A stretch of 21,098 bases of DNA. Source: an uncultured Coprococcus sp. (lineage in GTDB: Bacteria > Bacillota_A > Clostridia > Lachnospirales > Lachnospiraceae). The stretch is from contig CAAGAB010000332.1 of NCBI GenBank assembly GCA_900767685.1, positions 1 to 21,098 of the forward strand, read 5' to 3'. Made by a program: the position numbers and the translations under genes. The notes beneath the pieces were generated by a model that saw only the letters and a program-made list of their open reading frames with translations, did no database searches and was not told the origin of the DNA. This document shows positions 14,071 through 20,410 of this stretch, piece after piece (the first letter of the stretch is position 1; each line of letters begins with the position of its first letter).

Positions 14071-16605
14071 ATGAATATAAGAATATCAGTTAGAAGCCTG
14101 GTGGAATTCATTTTCCGCAGCGGTGATATAAGTGATAGCAGCAGTGGGACTCTGCCTGTAGAGGCGATGAATGCGGGAAGCAGGATTCATAGAAAGCTTC
14201 AGAAACGGGCAGGGTCTTATTATGATTCTGAGGTGCCGCTTAAGATTACAGCCGAGACTGAAAGGCACAGTATAACTGTGGAAGGCCGGGCGGATGGAAT
14301 AATAGACAAGCGTAAGAATGAAGAGTCAGATGTTGGAGAGTCGGATGGTGAAATAGAGTTGGACAGTATACAGGCTGGCCAGGATAAGATATGTGATGGA
14401 AGATGTGATGAGACGGACGCCGGACATGTTCAGGATATGGCTCAGGGCTACGAGATTGATTTCTGTGAAAGCGATGTACTTATAGATGAAATAAAGGGAA
14501 TATATCGCAATCTTGATGATGTTGAAAGTCCGCAGAAGGTACATGTCGCTCAGGCTATGTGCTATGCATATATTTACGCCAGAGAGAGAAGATATGACAG
14601 TATCGATGTGCGGATAAGTTATGTGAATCTTGATAGTGAAAAGGAAAAGTTCTTTAAACGCAGCTATGAATACACTTATCTTGAGGAGTGGTTTGATGCC
14701 ATGATAGAAGAACTGTGTAAGTGGCTTGATCTGGTGGAGACTCACAGGATGGCGCGGGATATATCCATATCTGAGATGGAATTTCCATTTGAATATAGAA
14801 AGGGACAGAAAGAGATGGCTCTCTATGTCTATAGGACTATAGAGCAGAAACGTCACCTGTATGTTCAAGCTCCAACTGGGATAGGAAAAACCATGGCTGC
14901 CATATATCCAACCATCAAATCATTTGTACAGGGAGATGTATCGAAGCTTTTTTATCTGACAGCCAAGACTATCGCACATACGGTGGCGAGGGATGCGGTG
15001 CAGAAACTTATGGACAGAGGCTTGAAGTTAAAGACGGTTATCCTGACGGCAAAGGAGAAGATATGCCTTCAGGATGAGATGGATTGCAATCCGGCATTAT
15101 GTCCGTGTGCAGATGGCCATTTTGACAGGGTAAATGAGGCATTGTATGAACTTGTGACTGGCGAGAAGATAATAGACCGGAATATGGTGAGGGAATGTGC
15201 GGAGAAATATCGTGTGTGTCCATTTGAACTAAGTCTTGATGCCAGCCTTTTTGCCGATGCGGTGATATGTGATTATAATTATGTATTTGATCCAAGGGCA
15301 AGTCTCAAGAGATTCTTTGCTGGGGATGGAAATGTAAACACTCAGGGCAATTATGTGTTTTTGATAGATGAGGCTCACAATCTGGTTGACAGGGCATCGG
15401 CGATGTACAGCGCACAGCTTATAAAAGAAGATTTTCTTGAACTCAAGAAGCTTACGGCGGCGTACGGCGGAAGACTGGCCAAGCATCTTGACAGCTGTAA
15501 CAGGGAACTGTTGTCACTGAAAAAAGAAGTGCCGGAGGAGGGGTACGCAGTGCTGACGAGTATAGCAGGACTGCAGCTGAAACTTCTGGGGCTTCACGAT
15601 GCACTTGATCTTTTTCTTGAAGAACACAAACAGATACCAGAGCGCAAGGAAGTGCTGAACTTTTATTTCAATCTGACATCGTTTTTGAATATTTCTGAGA
15701 TGGTAGATGAGAATTATATCATATATGATGAACTGCTTCCTGATGGGCGCTTCGTTGTGAAGCTTTATTGCGTGAAGCCGGCGGAAAACATAAAAAACTG
15801 TCTGGACAGGGGGATAGCATCAGTGTTCTTTTCTGCCACGATACTTCCGATAAAGTATTATATGGAGATGTTGTCAGACTGCCCCGAGGATCAGGCTATA
15901 TACATCAGGTCACCATTTGCGCAGGAAAATAGGAAGATATTGATCGCAAATGATGTGACGACCAGGTACACCAAGCGGAATGATGAGCAGTACAACAATA
16001 TATACAACTATATATGGCAGATAGTGAGGGCAAGACCCGGAAATTACATGGTATTCTTCCCATCCTATGTGATGCTGGATCGCGTTAAGGAAATCGCCCA
16101 GACGGATGAGACGAATTTAGGAGTCAGAGTGATCGCTCAGACACCATATATGAATGAGACAGACAGGGAAGAGTTCCTTGACACATTTGTCGGAGAACGC
16201 AATGTGCTGGCATTCTGCATTATGGGCGGTATATTTTCAGAGGGAATAGACCTGACTGGAGAAAAACTAGTTGGTGCTATCGTGGTCGGTCCGGGACTGC
16301 CGCAGGTTTGTACAGAGCGAAAGCTTATGATGGACTATTTTGATGGCAGAAGTGGTAGTGATAACAGGTGGATTGACAGTGAGGGCTTTCGGTATGCATA
16401 TCAATATCCGGGAATAAACAAGGTATTCCAGGCAGCAGGAAGAGTTATCAGGACGGAAGAAGATCAAGGGGTTATAGTACTTCTTGATGAGAGATTTGCC
16501 TCGAGGAGATATAGTGAACTGTTCCCGGTGGAGTGGGGCGACTATGAGATATGCAATCGTAAAAACGTTGGAGTGCTGCTGGATGAATTCTGGAAAGAGC
16601 GATGA
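14071..16605 (+). CDS. PD-(D/E)XK nuclease-like domain fused to an XPD/DinG-type DNA helicase
   Basis: An 844-residue protein. Residues 1-190 look like a PD-(D/E)XK nuclease fold: GSRIH, EGRADGIID (D75), LIDEIKG (D139-E140-x-K142) and an AQAMCYAY helix. Superfamily 2 helicase motifs follow: Walker A APTGIGKT (267-274), LIDEAHNL (DEAH at 433-436), FFSATILP, and a motif VI region QAAGRVIRTEEDQG with LLDERF after it. Between Walker A and DEAH lie clustered cysteines (C332, C339, C344, C346, C383) as in the iron-sulphur cluster domain of XPD/DinG helicases. This predicts a 5'-3' DNA repair helicase with a possible nuclease. Between the two nuclease motifs sits a roughly 55-residue acidic low-complexity insert (about 82-136). 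The ribosome site is weak (GGAAG, 5 bases away). Helicase identity is firm; nuclease activity is inferred from motifs. Confidence 0.92.
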   Translation: MNIRISVRSLVEFIFRSGDISDSSSGTLPVEAMNAGSRIHRKLQKRAGSYYDSEVPLKITAETERHSITVEGRADGIIDKRKNEESDVGESDGEIELDSIQAGQDKICDGRCDETDAGHVQDMAQGYEIDFCESDVLIDEIKGIYRNLDDVESPQKVHVAQAMCYAYIYARERRYDSIDVRISYVNLDSEKEKFFKRSYEYTYLEEWFDAMIEELCKWLDLVETHRMARDISISEMEFPFEYRKGQKEMALYVYRTIEQKRHLYVQAPTGIGKTMAAIYPTIKSFVQGDVSKLFYLTAKTIAHTVARDAVQKLMDRGLKLKTVILTAKEKICLQDEMDCNPALCPCADGHFDRVNEALYELVTGEKIIDRNMVRECAEKYRVCPFELSLDASLFADAVICDYNYVFDPRASLKRFFAGDGNVNTQGNYVFLIDEAHNLVDRASAMYSAQLIKEDFLELKKLTAAYGGRLAKHLDSCNRELLSLKKEVPEEGYAVLTSIAGLQLKLLGLHDALDLFLEEHKQIPERKEVLNFYFNLTSFLNISEMVDENYIIYDELLPDGRFVVKLYCVKPAENIKNCLDRGIASVFFSATILPIKYYMEMLSDCPEDQAIYIRSPFAQENRKILIANDVTTRYTKRNDEQYNNIYNYIWQIVRARPGNYMVFFPSYVMLDRVKEIAQTDETNLGVRVIAQTPYMNETDREEFLDTFVGERNVLAFCIMGGIFSEGIDLTGEKLVGAIVVGPGLPQVCTERKLMMDYFDGRSGSDNRWIDSEGFRYAYQYPGINKVFQAAGRVIRTEEDQGVIVLLDERFASRRYSELFPVEWGDYEICNRKNVGVLLDEFWKER

Positions 16606-16630
16606 TCTGCTGATAAAGTAGAAGAATAAA

Positions 16631-16700
16631 AGAGGCATAAAGAAGGACAAAGAAGAATAAAGAAGAACAAAGAAGAACAAAGAAGAACAAAGAAGAACAA
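16631..16700 (+). repeat. 10-bp tandem repeat (7 units) after the helicase gene
   Basis: Seven contiguous 10-base units occupy 16631-16700. The last four (16661-16700) are exact copies of AGAAGAACAA, and the first three are degenerate versions. The array begins 26 bases after the helicase stop and carries no G/C-rich hairpin. Confidence 0.95.
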
Positions 16701-16734
16701 AAGTAACGTGAGGAATAAAAGTAAACAGAATTAA

Positions 16735-16763
16735 TGTACAAATCTTATGTACGGTGCTATAAT
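16735..16763 (+). promoter_or_regulatory. Probable murF promoter (extended -10)
   Basis: TGTACA (16735-16740) is separated by 17 bases from a perfect TATAAT (16758-16763), with TGC just before the -10. The predicted start near 16770 gives a leader of about 80 bases. That leader includes a 6-bp hairpin (GCGGAC at 16800, GTCCGC at 16815). Confidence 0.72.
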
Positions 16764-16850
16764 GGCGGTGTATTATGAGGATGTTTTCTCATAAAGCATG
16801 CGGACATCTTGAGAGTCCGCTATATTACTTTTCATAAAAAGGGGATAATG

Positions 16851-18221
16851 ATGGTAGATATAACTGTAAAGAATATACTGGAAGCTACTGGCGGAGTTCT
16901 GCTGTGTGGCGATGAGAACACTGTACTCACAGATATCTGTATCAATTCAAAGGAAGCCAAAGAAGGAGATCTGTTTGTGCCTATCATAGGTTCGAGAACT
17001 GATGGACATAGATTCATAGAATCTGCGCTTCAGATCGCAGCTGCTACGCTCACGTCAGAACACGACAATATAGTTGTGTCAGACAAGGCGTACATTCGTG
17101 TAGATGACACTGTTAAGGCTCTTCAGGCTATCGGAAAGTATATAAGAAACAGATACGATATGCCGGTTGTGGCAGTTACCGGAAGCGTGGGCAAGACCAC
17201 AACGAGAGAGATGATCACAGCTGCTGTAAGTGCAGGGATGAAGTGCTTTCACACAGAGGGAAATTATAACTCGGTATATGGAGAGCCTATCACAGTATCC
17301 AGAATGACAGATGAATACGATGCGGCCGTTCTTGAACTTGGAATTGGCGAGCCGGGGGAGATGGATATACTCACAGATATAGCACAGCCTGATATCTGCG
17401 TTATAACCACCATAGGCGTAGCTCACATAGAATATATGGGTTCTCTTGAAAATACACGTAAAGAGAAGCTCAGCATCATCAAGGGCATGGGAGAGAATGG
17501 AACACTCTATATCAACGGTGATGACCCTATGTTATATGCAGTGAAGGATGAGATCCCATGTAAGGTGTACACTTATGGCTGTGGAGAGGATATGGATTTC
17601 AGAGCGACAAATATCCGTATGGAAGATGGATATTCAGTATATGATATGGTTCACGGTGATGATGTGGTGACTGTAAAGGTTGGAGTCATGGGACTTCACA
17701 ATGTACGCAATTCGCTGGTTGCCATGGCGGTGTCGCATCAGCTTGGAGTTCCATATGAGAAGTCTTCAAAGGCATTTGAGAATTTCAGAGGTCTCAGACA
17801 GAAGGTTATCAAGCTCCCTGGAAAATATACTATAATTGATGATACATACAATGCCAGCCCTGATTCTATGAAGGCCAGTACCGATGTCCTTTGTGATATG
17901 AAGTGTGATGGCAAGAAGTATCTTGTCCTCGGAGATATGCTTGAGCTCGGAGAGAAGAGTGATGAGTACCATTATGAGGTGGGTGAGTATCTGAGAGACA
18001 AGAAGATAGATGAGGTCATCGTCATCGGTGAACATGCTCAGAAGATAAAAGAGGCTTTGGATGCGAGTGAGAACACAAAACATGCCAAGACTGTGTCATT
18101 TACAGATACAGAAGAGATAGCTATATATCTCATGGCACTTATGAAGCCGGAAGATATAGTTCTTTTAAAGGCATCAAACGGCATGAATTTGAGTGAAGTA
18201 GTTAATATTCTTACTAATTAA
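16851..18221 (+). CDS. murF: UDP-MurNAc-tripeptide--D-Ala-D-Ala ligase (MurF)
   Basis: Cytoplasmic Mur ligase that adds D-Ala-D-Ala to the UDP-MurNAc tripeptide, the last soluble step of peptidoglycan precursor synthesis. The 456-residue product has the N-terminal substrate domain, the ATP loop VAVTGSVGKTTT (residues about 107-118), EGNYNSVYGEPIT, the ELGIGEPGEMD metal and substrate motif, TTIGVAHIEYMGS, and the C-terminal DDTYNASPDSMKAS and LGDMLELGE blocks diagnostic of MurF rather than MurC/D/E. The frame is open to TTG 16809, and ATG also occurs at 16848. I chose ATG 16851 because AGGGG then sits 6 bases upstream. It has its own promoter and terminator and no mur neighbours, so it is monocistronic here. 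Confidence 0.95.
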   Translation: MVDITVKNILEATGGVLLCGDENTVLTDICINSKEAKEGDLFVPIIGSRTDGHRFIESALQIAAATLTSEHDNIVVSDKAYIRVDDTVKALQAIGKYIRNRYDMPVVAVTGSVGKTTTREMITAAVSAGMKCFHTEGNYNSVYGEPITVSRMTDEYDAAVLELGIGEPGEMDILTDIAQPDICVITTIGVAHIEYMGSLENTRKEKLSIIKGMGENGTLYINGDDPMLYAVKDEIPCKVYTYGCGEDMDFRATNIRMEDGYSVYDMVHGDDVVTVKVGVMGLHNVRNSLVAMAVSHQLGVPYEKSSKAFENFRGLRQKVIKLPGKYTIIDDTYNASPDSMKASTDVLCDMKCDGKKYLVLGDMLELGEKSDEYHYEVGEYLRDKKIDEVIVIGEHAQKIKEALDASENTKHAKTVSFTDTEEIAIYLMALMKPEDIVLLKASNGMNLSEVVNILTN

Positions 18222-18246
18222 AGTGTGTATTTGTATAAAATTACAA

Positions 18247-18287
18247 AAACGGTCACGGATTTATAACATTCCGTGACCGTTTGTTTG
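18247..18287 (+). terminator. Rho-independent terminator of murF
   Basis: A 13-bp stem (18247-18259 with 18270-18282, core ACGGTCACGGA/TCCGTGACCGT) is followed by GTTTG. It lies 25 bases after the murF stop. The AAA before the stem and TTT after it make it potentially active on both strands. Confidence 0.92.
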
Positions 18288-18358
18288 TGCAATATGTTGT
18301 GGTTTGATGAAAATCAATTCCCAATACACTACAAAAGGGAGAAAAGAATTTGGTTATA

Positions 18359-18387
18359 TTGAAAAAAGAGTAAAAATGGAGTAATAT
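18359..18387 (+). promoter_or_regulatory. Probable promoter of the DUF6465 gene
   Basis: TTGAAA (18359-18364) is separated by 17 bases from TAATAT (18382-18387). The predicted start falls inside the 12-bp palindrome that follows at once, about 58 bases before the start codon. Confidence 0.5.
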
Positions 18388-18399
18388 CAAGCTAGCTTG
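18388..18399. promoter_or_regulatory. 12-bp perfect palindrome at the expected start site (possible operator)
   Basis: CAAGCTAGCTTG is a perfect 12-base palindrome with no spacer. It directly abuts the proposed -10, so a dimeric repressor bound there would block initiation. The regulator is unknown. Confidence 0.5.
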
Positions 18400-18451
18400 G
18401 AAATAAGTACATAAGATTACATAGATACTTTTTAATTGGGAGGAAAGAATC

Positions 18452-18916
18452 ATGGCTACAGCAAAGAAGGCAGATGACACAAAGAAGGTAACAAAGGCAA
18501 CACCTGCAGCAGCACTTGCTAAGGTTGAGGCAGCTAAGAAAGAGGAAGCTGCAAAGAAGACAGCAGCTACAGCAGCAAAGGCAGCTCCAGCAAAGAAGGA
18601 AGAGCCAAAGGCAGCTGAGGTTAAGGCAGCACCTGCAAAGAAGGCAGCTCCAGCAAAGAAGGAAGAGCCAAAGGCAGCTGAGGTTAAAGCAACTCCAGCA
18701 AAGAAAGCACCTGTAAAGAAGGCAGCTCCAGTTAAGACAACTGAGAAGGTATTTGTAGAGTTTGCTGGTGGACAGATAGAGATGTCAGCAATCGTTGACA
18801 AGGCAAAGGAAGCTCTTGGTAATAAGACAGTTAAGGAATTGAACGTATATTACCAGCCAGAAACAGGCATGGTATATTATACAGCTGATGGAGAATCAGG
18901 TTCTTACAGTCTTTAA
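18452..18916 (+). CDS. Lys/Ala/Pro-rich histone H1-like protein with C-terminal DUF6465 domain
   Basis: A 154-residue protein in two parts. Residues 1-97 are almost only Ala, Lys, Pro, Glu, Val and Thr (APAKKEEPKAAEVKA repeats), like eukaryotic H1 tails and bacterial HctA/AlgP-type DNA-binding tails. Residues about 98-154 form a compact domain (KVFVEFAGGQIEMSAIVDKA, VKELNVYYQPETGMVYYTADG) that resembles DUF6465, a domain I associate with Lachnospiraceae. A nucleic-acid-binding or nucleoid role is plausible from composition only; the domain's function is unknown to me. The start is fixed by GGGAGG 8 bases before ATG. It has its own promoter and terminator. Codon choice is narrow (GCA/GCT, AAG), which suggests high expression. 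No membrane or export signal is seen. Confidence 0.88.
   Translation: MATAKKADDTKKVTKATPAAALAKVEAAKKEEAAKKTAATAAKAAPAKKEEPKAAEVKAAPAKKAAPAKKEEPKAAEVKATPAKKAPVKKAAPVKTTEKVFVEFAGGQIEMSAIVDKAKEALGNKTVKELNVYYQPETGMVYYTADGESGSYSL
18581..18706 (+). repeat. 63-bp in-frame tandem duplication in the DUF6465 gene
   Basis: The copies at 18581-18643 and 18644-18706 (21 codons each) are identical over their first 44 bases and diverge slightly after that. Both encode APAKKEEPKAAEVKA-type sequence, so the basic tail has grown by duplication. Confidence 0.95.
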
Positions 18917-18940
18917 TCTATAGATGTTTGTATTGAGACG

Positions 18941-18974
18941 GGCTCCCGGTCATTTATGGCCGGGAGCCTTTTTG
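18941..18974 (+). terminator. Rho-independent terminator of the DUF6465 gene
   Basis: GGCTCCCGGTC (18941-18951) pairs with GGCCGGGAGCC (18958-18968) around a 6-base loop, followed by a T run. It is 24 bases after the stop codon. Confidence 0.96.
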
Positions 18975-19233
18975 TGCGTTCTACAAGCGGAACATAGCGC
19001 GCCAGCGGAATGCGAATGGCACCGCTCTTTGGATGCTGCACGAAAGAATTCTCCTAAAGAGCAGTACATTCTATAGAAAAGTGAAAAAATTATCCTGAAA
19101 GTCTATTGAAAAGAGCGAAAAGGATAAAATCCACAGAAATTATCCTGGATAGAGGTTTTTCAGCAATCTAAGGAAAAAATTATAACATTTGACTGAGAAT
19201 ATGGTGTGTATAGGAAAATTCCTCGATCCGGTG
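18975..19233. other. Gene-free AT-rich stretch with small repeats
   Basis: No gene is supported here. A possible hairpin joins GCTCTTT (19024-19030) with AAAGAGC (19056-19062). AAATTATCCTG occurs twice, at 19087-19097 and 19137-19147, exactly 50 bases apart, and GGATAAAATCC lies between the two. The meaning is unknown. Confidence 0.5.
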
Positions 19234-19263
19234 TTGTATAGTGGATGACGGTTGTGCTAAAAT
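19234..19263 (+). promoter_or_regulatory. Probable promoter of the structured leader / hydrolase
   Basis: TTGTAT (19234-19239) is separated by 18 bases from TAAAAT (19258-19263), preceded by TGC (extended -10). The predicted start is about 19270, exactly where the structured segment begins. Confidence 0.6.
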
Positions 19264-19270
19264 AATTGAA

Positions 19271-19490
19271 GTTAGATAAACCTAACGCGGGTTTAGGTAT
19301 GCTTACCAAGATTTGTACAGTTGCGCGACACAGTGGGCAGAGTTTAATGAGGAGAGTTGTAAGCTACCCAACCTAGATGCATGCAAAATAAGCCTCGCAT
19401 GTTAGCTATGGCTATATCTGGCTAACGATGGCAAATAAGCCTCGCATGTTAGCTATGGCTATACCCGGCTAACGATGGCAAATAAGCCGG
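19271..19490 (+). ncRNA. Candidate structured leader RNA or small RNA upstream of the hydrolase
   Basis: No protein frame fills this stretch, yet it folds strongly by eye. GTTAG/CTAAC forms a 5' hairpin (19271-19286). A long-range helix joins GGTATGCTTAC (19296-19306) to GTAAGCTACC (19359-19368) with one bulged T, and may extend outward through TT/AA and GG/CC pairs to about 19289-19373. Two tandem hairpins follow in the 47-bp repeat, each with GTTAGC paired to GCTAAC. It starts at a predicted promoter and has no U-tract terminator before the hydrolase start at 19537, so a 5' leader is more likely than an independent RNA. It matches no riboswitch class whose consensus I can recall. Confidence 0.5.
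19387..19488 (+). repeat. 47-bp tandem repeat (2 copies plus 8-bp remnant)
   Basis: Copies at 19387-19433 and 19434-19480 differ at only two positions (TATATCTGG against TATACCCGG). A third partial copy, AATAAGCC, lies at 19481-19488. Each unit carries GTTAGC and GCTAAC as stem arms around a 14-base loop, with CAT/ATG extending the stem past a bulge. Confidence 0.96.
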
Positions 19491-19536
19491 AACATAGAGC
19501 ATCATCCAACAAATATACATACAGGAGATACACATT

Positions 19537-20292
19537 ATGACTATACATGAGTACGGAGACAGATATAAGCCACATATACTTCTTATACACGGTATGTGGA
19601 TGTGTCATGAGATGATGCTTCCATATGTTGAGAATATGCAGAATGATTATCATATAATAGCGCCTGATCTGACAGGACATGGGGATGATCAGGAGAAATT
19701 TGCGAGTGCGGAGAGAGATGCTATGCTGATAGGCAAATGGCTTTCGGATCATGATATAAAAAGATTGGATCTTATGTTCTCAGCTTCTATGGGATGCGTT
19801 GTTGCAATGTATCTGATGGCATATAATCCATGGCTTGATGTGAGATGTTCAGTTCTTGAGGGAGCTGCACTCACAAGAATGAAAGGCGTAGAGTGGATGT
19901 TCCGAGGTATGATGGGAGGAATGAAGAAACACCCTGATGCAGCGGCCATGATGTATTCTTCTGCTGAGATTGATGATGCTGTGGCGCAGAAACTTGCAAA
20001 TGCAATGAAGAGAACGGATAAGGAAGCGTTGGCGTGTATGGTTCATTCATGTAACAGTTTTAAATACGAGCAGTGCCTTATGCCGGAGAACGTGCAGAGA
20101 GAGCTTTATTTCGAATTTGGCAGCAGGGATTCACATATAGTGTGCAGAAAACTAATAAAAAGATATTACCCCAAAGCGATGATCACGGTGAGAAAGGGAT
20201 ACGGACATTGTGTATATATGTTCAAGCACAAGAAAGAATATGGGGATATCCTTAAGAATTATATGGCCGTCAGTGAAATGGCGAGACAGTAG
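19537..20292 (+). CDS. Alpha/beta hydrolase
   Basis: A 251-residue cytoplasmic alpha/beta-hydrolase-fold protein. The oxyanion strand-turn LLIHGMW (H18-G19), the APDLTGHGD loop, the nucleophile elbow FSASMG (S84), a likely acid near GSRDSH, and the catalytic-type histidine H224 in GYGHC are all present. The elbow reads S-x-S-x-G where G-x-S-x-G is usual, a tolerated variant. The substrate is unknown; esterase, lipase-like or thioesterase action are all possible. AGGAG lies 9 bases before ATG. The gene stands alone behind an unusual 265-base structured leader, and a REP-like element separates it from the convergent amt gene. Confidence 0.88.
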   Translation: MTIHEYGDRYKPHILLIHGMWMCHEMMLPYVENMQNDYHIIAPDLTGHGDDQEKFASAERDAMLIGKWLSDHDIKRLDLMFSASMGCVVAMYLMAYNPWLDVRCSVLEGAALTRMKGVEWMFRGMMGGMKKHPDAAAMMYSSAEIDDAVAQKLANAMKRTDKEALACMVHSCNSFKYEQCLMPENVQRELYFEFGSRDSHIVCRKLIKRYYPKAMITVRKGYGHCVYMFKHKKEYGDILKNYMAVSEMARQ

Positions 20293-20293
20293 T

Positions 20294-20375
20294 GCCGGGG
20301 ACGGAGGTACCTGTCCCCTTTAACAAAATGGAGAACCTAGGAGGGACGGAGGTGCCTGCCCCCTCCGTCCCCGGG
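20294..20375. repeat. GC-rich REP-like inverted-repeat element
   Basis: The element contains two related motifs sharing GGGACGGAGGT. The first (20297-20318) is an imperfect palindrome around AGGTACCT. The second (20343-20371) has perfect 10-bp arms, GGGACGGAGG and CCTCCGTCCC. The outer arms CCGGGGACGGAGG (20295-20307) and CCTCCGTCCCCGG (20362-20374) are also perfectly complementary over 13 bases. It is far richer in GC than its surroundings and sits between convergent genes, as dispersed REP/BIME elements do. It probably also stops transcription. Confidence 0.8.
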
Positions 20376-20410
20376 TGTGTTTATATTTGATATTTTGTTA
20401 TATTTCCATA

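Noticed and set aside
16267..16741. Minus-strand frames rich in Phe/Leu/Ser over the end of the helicase
   Set aside because: They are the 10-bp repeat read on the opposite strand plus antisense helicase sequence.
19387..19488. Possible CRISPR array
   Set aside because: The two 47-bp units are directly contiguous with no unique spacers, and no cas gene is present.
18983..19500. GGAACATAG motif at 18985 and 19489 as boundaries of an inserted element
   Set aside because: The match is about 10 bases, the enclosed DNA holds no transposase and has no terminal inverted repeats, so chance is enough.
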